From an uncultured Granulosicoccaceae bacterium (GTDB taxonomy: Bacteria > Pseudomonadota > Gammaproteobacteria > Granulosicoccales > Granulosicoccaceae), in assembly GCA_938028465.1 (NCBI GenBank), contig CALJAA010000167.1, forward strand, positions 1 through 43,416: a stretch of DNA of 43,416 bases. Direction: 5' to 3'. Every line of letters starts with the position of its first letter. The stretch's first letter is position 1. Positions 1 to 8,135 of the stretch are shown piece by piece. A model generated the notes under the pieces. The model was given only the letters and a program-made list of their open reading frames with translations, ran no database searches and was not told the origin of the DNA. A program made the position numbers and the translations under genes.

Positions 1-2
1 TG

Positions 3-485
3 CAAAGCACCTTACAACGCTACTTGCAACGCGCCACCCAAAGCACACCACAAAAGCTAGCAGCTGCCATTAGTCCACTACCTGTCATTGAGCGGCTAGC
101 TTCCTCTTTACAAAAAATCTATGCAAACAAGGTTAGTATCGATATCAACAAAGAGAGAGATTTCAAAGTGCGTATTGCTGATGCGGATCTCTACGAGATT
201 GTTGGCAACGTGCTCGACAACGCCTGCAAATACGGCGCAACAGCAGTGACCGTGCAGTTGCAAGCAGATGATAAAACAATCGTCATTGACGACAACGGTC
301 CCGGCTTTCCGCAGCAGCTCATTACACACCTAACCGAGCGTGGTGTACGAGCCGACAGCCAAATTGAAGGTATGGGGCTTGGCTTAGCAGCCAGTACAGA
401 GTTGATGGAGAGTTACGGCGGTAGCTTAACGCTTGGTGCGCCAGATGATGCATCGGGAGCACGGGTGGTGCTTAGGTTTGTTTAG
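3..485 (+). CDS. Sensor histidine kinase, C-terminal part (5' end outside the window)
   Basis: The reading frame is already open at the left edge, so only the C-terminal ATPase part of a membrane two-component sensor is seen. The HATPase fold is recognisable: an N box in DLYEIVGNVLDNACKYGA, a G1 box in DDNGPGFP and a G2 box in GMGLGLA. It ends normally with TAG. The N-box wording and the preceding short linker (YLQRATQ) resemble PhoQ-type kinases, but the sensor, HAMP and phospho-accepting His regions are outside the window, so the signal and the partner regulator cannot be stated. An in-frame TTG at 24 is not a believable start because homologous sequence continues upstream of it. The gene faces the methyltransferase gene across a strong hairpin. 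Kinase identity is secure; the PhoQ resemblance is an inference. Confidence 0.85.
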   Translation, partial: QSTLQRYLQRATQSTPQKLAAAISPLPVIERLASSLQKIYANKVSIDINKERDFKVRIADADLYEIVGNVLDNACKYGATAVTVQLQADDKTIVIDDNGPGFPQQLITHLTERGVRADSQIEGMGLGLAASTELMESYGGSLTLGAPDDASGARVVLRFV

Positions 486-505
486 TGTTGTCATCCCGGT
501 TGGCC

Positions 506-563
506 GTCATCCCCGCTACTTGTCATTCCCGCGCAGGCGGGAATGACAAGTAGCGGGGATGAC
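506..563. terminator. Perfect 27-bp inverted repeat between convergent genes (bidirectional terminator / dispersed repeat)
   Basis: Arms at 506-532 and 537-563 are exact reverse complements separated by the 4-nt loop GCAG. The element begins with GTCATCCCC and contains GTCATTCCCGC, with an extra partial copy of GTCATCCC at 489-496. It lies between two convergent stop codons (485 and 578), where a bidirectional terminator is expected. It has no clear U-run, and the GTCATTCC wording is typical of dispersed intergenic palindromes in proteobacteria, so it may be a mobile repeat that also stops transcription. Confidence 0.8.
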
Positions 564-577
564 ATTTACCCCAACAA

Positions 578-1429
578 TCAACGACGGGCTACGATATACC
601 CTAACCAGCAAGCGTAATCTTCCGCTTCATCCGTAGCAATATACTCATCTAGTGCTTCATCAGTTTTTTCATCAAATTTTTGGCGATACACCGTTGCATC
701 GCTATAGCCTGCTTCAAGCAGGATTTCACGTAGTTCGCGAGCACCCCAAACACGCCATGTGTAGGTAAATGCCTTTTTCATTTTTGACTTATCGGGGAAA
801 TGAAAATGGATGTGGCATTTTAGCTCGTTGGTAATAGCATTAAATTCAGCTTGCTCCCATATGTATTTAAAACCATCCATTTTGCGCTTTTCTTTTTGTG
901 TTTGATAACATTCCGAGCCACCAAACATATCAAGAAACAAGGCGCCATCATCCACTAGGGACTCCCTAACCTGTTTAAAATAGCGCAGCATGGTGGCACG
1001 CTCTTGGAAAAACCAATAGCTAAAGTTGTAAGCCTGAACCACATCCACCTTTTGAGTTTTTACATCAAGTACATCAGCTTCGATGAGCTCTAAGCGCTTT
1101 TTCTCTTCGTCGTTAAGCTGGGAGACATTGTGCTTTCTACCCCAATCTAATACCTCTTGATCAAAATCAACACCAATAGCGGTGTTCTCTTTACGGCGTT
1201 GTACCCATTCAACTGACGATATTGCGGTGCCGCAAAAGTCTTCACGCATAACAGTGGCTTTACGCCCCGTCATCGCTTCAAACGTCTCATCTATAAAATC
1301 GAGTTCAAATTCAGAATTTTGAACGGACTCTTGATAGAGCATATGGCGATCAGCCTGCTGGGCCATTGTTGGCGGCGCGGCTGGAATATTGATGTTAGCT
1401 TTTTTAGCAGGTGGAGTTTGAACTGACAT
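578..1429 (-). CDS. Class I SAM-dependent methyltransferase
   Basis: This 283-residue soluble protein has the layout of a Rossmann-fold SAM methyltransferase. Motif I is the region REDFCGTAISSVEW (about residues 61-74), followed by the acidic end of strand 2 in AIGVDFD, an EADVLDV segment (motif II region) and a hydrophobic, Phe/Tyr-rich motif III region. The C-terminal half carries the substrate-binding strands. Motif I is unusual in having FCGT where most families have a Gly-rich ExGxGxG loop. The substrate is not predictable. It starts 73 bp beyond the yadH stop on the same strand, so it may be read from the yadG promoter or its own. The start has ATG and a short Lys/Pro/Ala-rich leader. 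Family assignment is good; function unknown. Confidence 0.75.
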   Translation of the reverse strand: MSVQTPPAKKANINIPAAPPTMAQQADRHMLYQESVQNSEFELDFIDETFEAMTGRKATVMREDFCGTAISSVEWVQRRKENTAIGVDFDQEVLDWGRKHNVSQLNDEEKKRLELIEADVLDVKTQKVDVVQAYNFSYWFFQERATMLRYFKQVRESLVDDGALFLDMFGGSECYQTQKEKRKMDGFKYIWEQAEFNAITNELKCHIHFHFPDKSKMKKAFTYTWRVWGARELREILLEAGYSDATVYRQKFDEKTDEALDEYIATDEAEDYACWLGYIVARR

Positions 1430-1502
1430 AGTGATGATTCGCGTTAGGTGTTGTCGTGATTAATTATTGATTTATGTTAATGCTTAATGTTATTGCTTAA
1501 AC

Positions 1503-2279
1503 TTACTGTTTAGTACCGACGCCGCGATTAAGCAGCCTCATGGCAATAAAACCAAGCATGAATATAAAAAATGTAATTACTGCAAAACTTTGCCAAATCG
1601 GCATATCGCTGGCGCCTAGTATGCCGTATCGAAAGCCATTAATCATGTATAGCACCGGATTGAGCCTCGATATCATTTCCCATAATGGTGGTAACAAGCT
1701 CACTGAATAAAATATACCGCCCAAATAGGTTAATGGTGCCAATATAAAATTCGGTACTATCGAAATATCATCAAACTTCTCGGCAAATATTCCATTGATC
1801 AGGCCTGCCAAAGAAAACGTTATAGACGTTAGCACCATCACCAGCACAGTAATAATAGGATGTACCGGGCTAATTTGAGTAAACAATAGCGAAACTAAAG
1901 CAACCAATAAGCCAACTGCTAGGCCGCGTGCTACTCCGCCAATAATAAAACCGGCCACGATGGTGATGTTACTGACCGGCGATACTAATAATTCTTCAAT
2001 GTACTTTTGCATCTTTGCACCGAAAAACGATGACGACACATTACCGTATGAATTAGTAATCACCCCCATCATAATAATGCCAGGTACGATGAAATCCATA
2101 TAAGGGATACCATCCATCTCACGTATCCGCGTGCCAATCAGCCCACCAAAAATCAATAGATACAACAAGGCGTTTATAACCGGAGGTACCAATGTTTGGA
2201 CCCAAATGCGCATAAAGCGCCTGATCTCTTTGCGTACCAGCGTTTGAAAAGCAACTCGCTCATTCAGTAAATGCTTCAT
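1503..2279 (-). CDS. yadH: ABC-2 type transporter permease, YadH family
   Basis: Inner-membrane permease half of an ABC exporter, 258 residues, about six hydrophobic segments. It closely resembles E. coli YadH along its length: the N-terminal amphipathic stretch with RRFMRIWVQTLVPPVI, the SSFFGAKMQKYIEELLVSPV coupling-loop region, the GGVARG turn, and the conserved C-terminal block LAPLTYLGGIFYSVSLLPP. Its start overlaps the yadG stop by four bases (ATGA), so the two are translationally coupled and must form one transporter. The E. coli pair has no firmly established substrate; the same holds here. Normal length, no broken motifs. Confidence 0.92.
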   Translation of the reverse strand: MKHLLNERVAFQTLVRKEIRRFMRIWVQTLVPPVINALLYLLIFGGLIGTRIREMDGIPYMDFIVPGIIMMGVITNSYGNVSSSFFGAKMQKYIEELLVSPVSNITIVAGFIIGGVARGLAVGLLVALVSLLFTQISPVHPIITVLVMVLTSITFSLAGLINGIFAEKFDDISIVPNFILAPLTYLGGIFYSVSLLPPLWEMISRLNPVLYMINGFRYGILGASDMPIWQSFAVITFFIFMLGFIAMRLLNRGVGTKQ

Positions 2280-3232
2280 GAGGCGTTGCTCGCGGATCCA
2301 CCCAAACTGTCCTTGGAATCGCGATCGACCAGTTGCAAAAATAACTGCTCAAGGCGGTTAGATTTATTACGCATACTGGACACTCGCACCCCTGCCTCAC
2401 TTAGGCTGCTTAGCAGCTCATTGAGGGTGTGGCCCTGTGGGACATCCACCTCAATCGTATCGTCATCGCGATAACGTAAGGCAAATGGACCCAGTTGCGA
2501 GGAAGTCGATGTCGGCTTACTCAGCATGTCAAGCACGTAAGTTTCCATTGTTGCTCGACTCAGCAACTCGGCAACTCGCCCGTTTTCGATTATTTCGCCG
2601 CCATCAATAATGGCCACGTTGCGACATAGCGCTTCTGCTTCTTCAAGGTAGTGCGTGGTGAGGATTATCGTGGTGCCATCCTGCTCATTGATCTCAGTCA
2701 GGTATTCCCACATGGATCGACGGATTTCAATGTCCACACCCGCAGTAGGTTCATCAAGGATCAACAATTTGGGTTGGTGGATCAAGGCTCTAGCGATCAT
2801 CAACCGTCGCTTCATGCCTCCTGACAACTGACGGCCAGGTGTGTCTTTTTTCTCCCACAAATCTAAGCGCTTGAGGATGTACTCCGCTCGCTTATTGGCC
2901 TCACTCCACCCAATACCATTATATCCGGCCACGTTTGTAACCACATTGAGGACCGTTTCGAATACGTTAAAATTGAATTCTTGCGGCACTAGGCCAATCA
3001 TAGATTTAACAACTTCGCGCTCAGTGGCAAGCTTATGATCAAAAACAGTTACCTCACCACTAGTGGGGTTAAGTAGTGAACAGATAATACCAATGGCCGT
3101 ACTTTTCCCCGCGCCATTCGGGCCCAGTAAGGCAAAAAAATCGCCAGAGGCAACATCAAGATCAATGCCTCGCAGGGCATGAACCGAGTTATCGTATGTT
3201 TTGGTCAGTTGTCGGATCGACAGCGCATTCAT
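2276..3232 (-). CDS. yadG: ABC transporter ATP-binding protein, YadG family
   Basis: ATPase subunit of the YadGH exporter. Walker A is GPNGAGKST, the Q-loop region is GLVPQEFNFN, the ABC signature is LSGGMKRRLMIARAL, Walker B is LLILDEPTAGVD and the H-loop His is in TTHYLEEAE. A C-terminal extension of about 90 residues ends in SMRNKSNRLEQLFLQLV, as in YadG of E. coli. I chose the ATG at 3232 because the protein then begins MNALSIRQLTKTY, matching the length of YadG, and an AGG lies about 9 nt upstream. An in-frame ATG at 3274 would add 14 residues that do not fit the family and lacks a ribosome-binding site. The last bases overlap the yadH start. Confidence 0.93.
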   Translation of the reverse strand: MNALSIRQLTKTYDNSVHALRGIDLDVASGDFFALLGPNGAGKSTAIGIICSLLNPTSGEVTVFDHKLATEREVVKSMIGLVPQEFNFNVFETVLNVVTNVAGYNGIGWSEANKRAEYILKRLDLWEKKDTPGRQLSGGMKRRLMIARALIHQPKLLILDEPTAGVDIEIRRSMWEYLTEINEQDGTTIILTTHYLEEAEALCRNVAIIDGGEIIENGRVAELLSRATMETYVLDMLSKPTSTSSQLGPFALRYRDDDTIEVDVPQGHTLNELLSSLSEAGVRVSSMRNKSNRLEQLFLQLVDRDSKDSLGGSASNAS

Positions 3233-3438
3233 GTATTGCAGCCTATTGGACGCCAGCTCAATAACCACTGACATACAACGCAGGAAGGTGAAGTACTGTA
3301 AAACGCATATTGTAGCACCGCATTAGTGCTGTGGGATGTTGAGCCCTTGCTTACCGATCATCACTGCTGGTAGCGGAAGGTCACTCAAGAGCCTCACTTA
3401 GTTGTTTGCGACTGCTTAGGAGGCAGCCCAAGCGTGGC

Positions 3439-4461
3439 TTAGTTCAGCGCAACAGCGCCAGTGAACTGCTCAGTAGCCACGTAGCTACGGTAGTGACTCA
3501 TCACGCTCTTTACGTAGTAGCGAGTCTCTTTGAACGGCGGGATACCCTTATGACGTTCAACATTGCCAGGGCCTGCGTTGTAAGCAGCTAATGCCAGTTC
3601 GTTAGTACCAAATCGCTTCTTTAGCGAAGCCAGGTAACGAACGCCAGCTTGCAAGTTTTGGCGTGCGTCGGTCGGGTCTTCAACCTTAAGCCAAGCTGCC
3701 GTTTCGGGCATTAACTGCATTAACCCCATCGCACCCACATAGGATCGCGCGTCGTTATCAAAGCAAGATTCGCGCGTCATGACCGCTCTTACCAAGTTGG
3801 CATCAATCGAATATCTAGCGGCCAGCTTTTCAATTGATTTGCTGTAACGCTTGGCACGCTTGTGCACAGCGCGTGGCGACAGCCCCATGCATCGCACATT
3901 GGGAATTGCTTCTTCGCGAGTCTCCAGATCAACATAGGTAATTAGTGGGCGAAAACGTTCATTATTTGAGCGAGCCGTTGTTTCAATTTGCGGATAACCC
4001 ACGCCTTGAAAACCCAGTGAAGGCTCATCTGTTAAATCGGTATCAACAAGTTGCGTTTGATCGATACGGCCAGCAAACGCATCGGTCGTATTAGTGATGA
4101 TTTGAAATTCGGCATTCGTTGCGTCGTGTAAAGCAACCACGTTCAAGTGTCGAGTAAATTCGTTTGATTGTGGTTCTTGCACAGGTGCTGGCACTGGCGT
4201 AGCAACAGCCGTTAGAGGTTGAACAATAAGCTGTGGTCGATCTACGGGTGTATAAAGTGCCTTTGGATGATGCAGGTTTTTTAGCTTGGCGATTCCATCG
4301 ATTGGCGATTCAGGTGTGAGCGTATAGCTCATCAGCAAACCGGGTGCGGCTAATAAACCAACTGCCAGCATAATTAAACGTGCTATTGCACTGACTGGTA
4401 AGTTTGTTGGCGTAGTGCATGCACTACTTTTTTTCGCACTATTACTAGTGTATTTGCTCAT
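3439..4461 (-). CDS. Membrane-anchored lytic transglycosylase (SLT domain)
   Basis: Peptidoglycan lytic transglycosylase of about 340 residues. After a basic N-terminus comes one membrane segment (ARLIMLAVGLLAAPGLLMSY), then a long Thr/Pro-rich linker without a recognised domain, then a C-terminal SLT (goose-lysozyme-like) domain. The catalytic Glu is in AVMTRESCFDNDA, followed by the family blocks GAMGLMQLMPETA and ALAAYNAGPGNV, and a terminal YYVKSVMSHYRSY. It would act in the periplasm, cutting glycan strands with 1,6-anhydro product formation. The first in-frame start is a TTG at 4485; the ATG at 4461 is preferred because a GGGGTGG stretch lies just upstream. The domain is closest in arrangement to MltC/Slt-like proteins of family 1, but a specific name is not justified. 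Confidence 0.9.
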   Translation of the reverse strand: MSKYTSNSAKKSSACTTPTNLPVSAIARLIMLAVGLLAAPGLLMSYTLTPESPIDGIAKLKNLHHPKALYTPVDRPQLIVQPLTAVATPVPAPVQEPQSNEFTRHLNVVALHDATNAEFQIITNTTDAFAGRIDQTQLVDTDLTDEPSLGFQGVGYPQIETTARSNNERFRPLITYVDLETREEAIPNVRCMGLSPRAVHKRAKRYSKSIEKLAARYSIDANLVRAVMTRESCFDNDARSYVGAMGLMQLMPETAAWLKVEDPTDARQNLQAGVRYLASLKKRFGTNELALAAYNAGPGNVERHKGIPPFKETRYYVKSVMSHYRSYVATEQFTGAVALN

Positions 4462-5227
4462 GCGTTGTGGCCACCCCAGCGCCAAGACGCTGATTATGCT
4501 GTTTTTATAATTATTATTGCTGGTGCCCGTCTATGCGAGCTGGCGCAATTATAACGAGCCCTAAACAGCAGGTCAGGTAATCGAAAACCTGCATGTGATC
4601 CGCACCACATTCGCCGTAGGGTGAATAACTGGAAATGAGAAAACCAGCTCATTACATCCGATGATCCAACAATAACTGCCAACTATACCTGTGGACGATC
4701 CATTTGCCACAACATTTCGGAGCCGTCCAGCACTGTGCATTTACTGCACAAAGCCAACAGCATCAGGAAGTTGATTCTTTGCTACTTACATCAAACTATC
4801 GGATTTGTTCACAATGTCTTTACCCTGTCACATCGAAGCGAGTTCACGCTTTAGGCTAGTTTGATTAAACACTGTTTCAAATCAAACACTTGTGATGGAG
4901 CTCTATTCACGTACTGTAATTTAAATCGCTAGATTGCTTATAAGCCAGCGCGAACTGTGCCTCTACAGGCGTACTAAGCCTTGCCAATGTTTGAAAAGAA
5001 TTGTTTAGTTAGTTACCAATGTCGCGCTTATAAAAAGACAAATAGTCACAGGGCACAAGAGTTGATTTTTTAAACGAGCAAGGACCTACCTCGTAGGGTA
5101 CTTAGCCCGCCTACGCAACGAACACAAATAAGCAAAGAGCACAACTGCTATTTACTAATCGAAATGGATCTACCCCGTAGAGCACCTGGCCTGCTTTCGC
5201 GCACCGTTGTGAGCGAAATGACAATGG
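4462..5227. other. Long intergenic region (766 bp) without a convincing gene
   Basis: No open frame here has coding character or a ribosome-binding site. It includes the upstream region of the transglycosylase gene and the downstream side of the cobalamin adenosyltransferase gene. Visible structure: an inverted repeat TGTGCA-TTTAC-TGCACA at 4734-4750, a small GCCT-CTAC-AGGC dyad near 4960, an AT-rich stretch 4910-5070, and two degenerate repeats at 5082-5203 described separately. A small RNA could be hidden here, but I cannot define its ends. Confidence 0.6.
5082..5203. repeat. Two degenerate tandem repeat units, 84-bp spacing, each with a CTAC/GTAG dyad
   Basis: Unit A at 5082-5119 and unit B at 5166-5203 align without gaps. 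In the first 20 positions 16 match and all four differences are transitions (GGACCTACCTCGTAGGGTAC against GGATCTACCCCGTAGAGCAC). The remaining 18 positions match at about 10. Each copy keeps a short hairpin: CCTAC-CTC-GTAGG in A and CTAC-CCC-GTAG in B. After unit B the sequence GCGAAATGACAATGG reads, on the other strand, as CATTGTCATTTCGC, similar in wording to the GTCATTCC hairpin at 506-563. Confidence 0.55.
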
Positions 5228-5782
5228 CTAAACAGGGGTGCGGTTCTTTTTCCACAACACCTCTGACCCACCCTGCTCTCTTGCCAACACGCGGGCTGCA
5301 ACAAACAAGAAATCAGATAAGCGGTTCAGGTACTGCATGCTGAATGGAGGGACTTCTTCAATGCGCTTAAGCGATACCACTAAACGTTCAGCGCGTCGGC
5401 AAACCGTGCGCGCAAGATGGCACGTAGCTGCAGTTTGGCTTCCGCCGGGCAAAATAAAATCTTTAAGTGCGGGTAAGGGCTCATTTAATTCATCTAGCTT
5501 GGCTTCCAGCCAATCGATATGCTCTTGTTGAATAGCTTGATGCCCAGGGATGCAAAGCTCGCCACCTAGGTCAAATAAGTGATGTTGTACTTCATCGAGG
5601 ATGTTTCGAATATTATCCGGGCACGGTAACGACAAGACCATCCCGATCACCGAATTAAGCTCATCTGTGGTGCCATAGGCTTCAACCCGAACACCGTCTT
5701 TATCCGTTCGGCTGCCATCGCCCAAGCCAGTGGTGCCGTCATCGCCGGTGCGTGTGTAGATTTTAGAAAGTCTGTTGCCCAT
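5228..5782 (-). CDS. Cob(I)yrinic acid a,c-diamide adenosyltransferase, PduO type
   Basis: ATP:cob(I)alamin adenosyltransferase that transfers the 5'-deoxyadenosyl group of ATP to cobalt(I), making coenzyme B12. It has 184 residues, the usual size of the single-domain PduO-type enzyme, a trimeric helical bundle. The ATP-binding N-terminal motif is TRTGDDGTTGLGDG; next come VEAYGTTDELNS, the FDLGGEL helix, the FILPGG turn and the Arg-rich helix HLARTVCRRAER, whose Arg and Glu residues form the active site in this family. ATG start at 5782. No cobalamin riboswitch or other B12 gene is seen nearby, so it probably serves salvage rather than a biosynthetic operon. It follows acuI/yhdH on the same strand after 86 bp. 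Confidence 0.93.
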   Translation of the reverse strand: MGNRLSKIYTRTGDDGTTGLGDGSRTDKDGVRVEAYGTTDELNSVIGMVLSLPCPDNIRNILDEVQHHLFDLGGELCIPGHQAIQQEHIDWLEAKLDELNEPLPALKDFILPGGSQTAATCHLARTVCRRAERLVVSLKRIEEVPPFSMQYLNRLSDFLFVAARVLAREQGGSEVLWKKNRTPV

Positions 5783-5868
5783 AATTTTACGCTGCTAAAA
5801 ATTGTTTAGTGATTGAGATACTCAGTGAGTATACGCGGCTCGCCTCAATACGATATTCACTCTTCAGT

Positions 5869-6867
5869 TCAGTTAATCGTCACTACAGTCCGCCCACTCA
5901 CCTCTCCCGCCATATAGGCATCGAAGGCGCTAGGTAATTGCTCTAGGCTTACTGAGCCTGGTGCGATCAAATCAAACTGGCTTGGCTTTAGATCAGTAGC
6001 TAATCGTTTCCAACAATGCTCCAGCATACTATCGGGTAGCTCCATACAATTGATACCCAATAAGCTAACACCACGTAAAATCAGCGGCATAACGGTGGTG
6101 TTAAGTTTGATGCTGCTGGCAAGCCCAATACACGCAATGTTGCCCCAAGGCTTGGTGGTGCTATTTAACCAACTGAGCGTATCACCACCGACAGTATCAA
6201 CAGCACCTCCCCAAATCCCTTTTTCTAAGGGCCTTGGTGGCTTATCGCCAACCGAGTAGCGATCGATTATGTCGCTTGCACCCAATTGCCGAAGATACTC
6301 ATGGGTTTGCTCTTTGCCGCTACTGGCGACTACCTCGTATCCAGTTTGGCTAAGCATATTCACAGCAAAGCTCCCCACCCCGCCACTCGCGCCAGTAACC
6401 ACAATCGGGCCATTGGTTTTGGTTTGACCGTTTTCCTCCATACGCTGTATGGCGATGGCAGCCGTGATGCCAGCAGTACCAAACGCCATGGTGTCACGCA
6501 TGCTTAAGCCCTGCGGCACCTTGCGCAAGGTATTGGCCGGTAATCGAGCGATTTGTGCATAACCACCATCGTAAAATTCAGATAATCCTGCTGCACAGGA
6601 AAACACCTCATCGCCTTGACTAAACAAGGGGCTGCTGCTTTGGCTAACCACCCCAGCCATATCAATACCGCCATTGAGCGTTGGGGCACGCAGTATCTTG
6701 CCACGCCCAGTAGCCGCCAACGCATCTTTATAGTTAATGCTGGAGTACGCTACCTCTATCACCACATCACCTGCGGTTAAGTCATCAAGCTGCATTGTCA
6801 CCAGCTTTGCTGAAAACTCATCCTCATGCGCATGAATTCGGTAAGCGCTAAATTTAGTGTCAGTCAT
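5869..6867 (-). CDS. acuI: Acrylyl-CoA reductase / YhdH-type quinone oxidoreductase (AcuI)
   Basis: Medium-chain dehydrogenase/reductase without zinc ligands, about 332 residues. It follows E. coli YhdH closely: [18 protein letters not shown] near the N-terminus, [24 protein letters not shown], the NADPH-binding [14 protein letters not shown], the phosphate-discriminating [17 protein letters not shown], and the C-terminal SGRTVVTIN. Proteins of this group reduce acryloyl-CoA to propionyl-CoA using NADPH, which detoxifies acrylate in DMSP-degrading marine bacteria; no other DMSP gene is in the window. The ATG at 6867 is chosen because GGATGG lies just upstream; a GTG at 6894 would add nine residues not found in the family. 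Divergent from hinT; the two starts are 66 bp apart. Confidence 0.9.
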   Translation of the reverse strand: MTDTKFSAYRIHAHEDEFSAKLVTMQLDDLTAGDVVIEVAYSSINYKDALAATGRGKILRAPTLNGGIDMAGVVSQSSSPLFSQGDEVFSCAAGLSEFYDGGYAQIARLPANTLRKVPQGLSMRDTMAFGTAGITAAIAIQRMEENGQTKTNGPIVVTGASGGVGSFAVNMLSQTGYEVVASSGKEQTHEYLRQLGASDIIDRYSVGDKPPRPLEKGIWGGAVDTVGGDTLSWLNSTTKPWGNIACIGLASSIKLNTTVMPLILRGVSLLGINCMELPDSMLEHCWKRLATDLKPSQFDLIAPGSVSLEQLPSAFDAYMAGEVSGRTVVTIN

Positions 6868-6933
6868 GATCCATCCAGTACGTATCCAAGGCACAGGCAG
6901 TATAATCTGCTCTGGCCCAGCAGAGAACGCACC

Positions 6934-7296
6934 ATGGCAGAAGAAACGCTATTTAGCAAAATTGTCAAAAAGGAAATTCCGTCAGACATGCTCTACCAGG
7001 ACGATCTGGTAACAGCGTTTCGGGACATAAGCCCGGCATTACCCACACATATACTCATCGTGCCTAACAAGATCATCCCAACCGCGGATGATGTAGAAGC
7101 TGATGACGAACCTGCTTTGGGTCGTATGCTCACCGTAGCAAAAAAGCTTGCTCGAGAAGCGGGTATTGCTGAAGACGGTTACCGCTTAATCATTAACTGC
7201 AAAGAGCATGGACGACAAGAAGTACCCCACCTGCACATGCACCTACTCGGTGGCTCTGACGTTGGCCCGATGCTAATACGAAAAACAAACTCATGA
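6934..7296 (+). CDS. hinT: HIT-family purine nucleoside phosphoramidase HinT
   Basis: Histidine triad hydrolase that cleaves AMP-lysine, AMP-alanine and other phosphoramidates. 120 residues, nearly collinear with E. coli HinT: it begins [20 protein letters not shown], contains [33 protein letters not shown], and ends with the catalytic HLHMHLLGG, the middle His being the nucleophile. One change stands out: HGRQEV replaces the usual HGGQEV just before the triad, placing Arg at a phosphate-loop Gly. The ATG at 6934 matches the E. coli start exactly; frame extends further upstream but without homology. The stop overlaps the start of the MoxR ATPase gene by four bases (ATGA). Confidence 0.95.
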   Translation: MAEETLFSKIVKKEIPSDMLYQDDLVTAFRDISPALPTHILIVPNKIIPTADDVEADDEPALGRMLTVAKKLAREAGIAEDGYRLIINCKEHGRQEVPHLHMHLLGGSDVGPMLIRKTNS

Positions 7297-8129
7297 AACA
7301 AGCAGAATACATTGTCACGGATGAGCTGCAAATGGCCATCGATGCTGCGCTGACTCTAGGTAGGCCGTTGTTGGTTAAGGGTGAGCCCGGTACAGGTAAA
7401 ACTCAGTTAGCCATCGAAATTGCAGAGCGATTAAGCGCACCCTTGTACCAGTGGCATATTAAATCCACCACGCGTGCTCAAAATGGTTTGTACGAATACG
7501 ATGCCGTGTCACGGCTTCGAGATTCGCAACTCGGTGACGAAAAAGTACATGACATCAGCAACTATATTGTGCCTGGTGTGCTGTGGGATGCGTTTGAGTG
7601 TGAAAACCAATCAGTTGTACTCATAGATGAAATCGATAAAGCCGATATAGAGTTTCCTAACGACCTACTACAAGAACTTGATCGGATGTCATTCGATGTA
7701 CATGAAACTCGAAAAACAGTTGCAGCTAAACACCGCCCTTTAGTGATCATCACCAGTAACAACGAAAAAGAGCTACCCGATGCATTCTTAAGGCGCTGCT
7801 TTTTTCACTACATTGCGTTTCCTGATAGCGACACCATGCAGCGCATTGTGCATGCGCACTACCCAGATATCAAAAAAGACTTACTCAGCGCTGCGCTATC
7901 CGTGTTTTTTGATTTACGCGAAGTGCCTGGGCTTAAAAAGAAGCCATCCACATCTGAATTACTCGATTGGCTAAAGCTCCTCATAGCTGATGACTTATCA
8001 CCAGAGATGTTAGGCGCAAACGAACCTCGCACGATTCTGCCAAAGATGCACGGCGCGCTACTAAAAAACGAGCAGGATATCCATTTGTTTGAGCGGCTGA
8101 TTTTTTTACACAAGCAGCGTAATCGATAA
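7293..8129 (+). CDS. MoxR-family AAA+ ATPase
   Basis: Chaperone-like AAA+ ATPase, 278 residues. Walker A is GEPGTGKT (residues 30-37), Walker B is [11 protein letters not shown] (Asp112, Glu113), sensor 1 is in [15 protein letters not shown], and the arginine-finger region is FLRRCFFH. A small C-terminal helical lid follows. MoxR ATPases work with von Willebrand A (VWA) proteins to mature or load metal cofactors or to remodel complexes; the next gene encodes such a VWA partner six bases downstream. Its start overlaps hinT (ATGA). The size and pairing resemble the CoxD/CoxE type of pair, but no CO dehydrogenase or other target enzyme lies nearby, so the client is unknown. Confidence 0.9.
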   Translation: MKQAEYIVTDELQMAIDAALTLGRPLLVKGEPGTGKTQLAIEIAERLSAPLYQWHIKSTTRAQNGLYEYDAVSRLRDSQLGDEKVHDISNYIVPGVLWDAFECENQSVVLIDEIDKADIEFPNDLLQELDRMSFDVHETRKTVAAKHRPLVIITSNNEKELPDAFLRRCFFHYIAFPDSDTMQRIVHAHYPDIKKDLLSAALSVFFDLREVPGLKKKPSTSELLDWLKLLIADDLSPEMLGANEPRTILPKMHGALLKNEQDIHLFERLIFLHKQRNR

Positions 8130-8135
8130 AATACC

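Noticed and set aside
4494..4682. 62-codon frame on the minus strand
   Set aside because: Low coding character, no family, no ribosome-binding site; it lies in the upstream region of the transglycosylase gene.
5783..5868. Cobalamin riboswitch upstream of the adenosyltransferase gene
   Set aside because: The gap is only 86 bp and lacks the B12-box; too short for the element.
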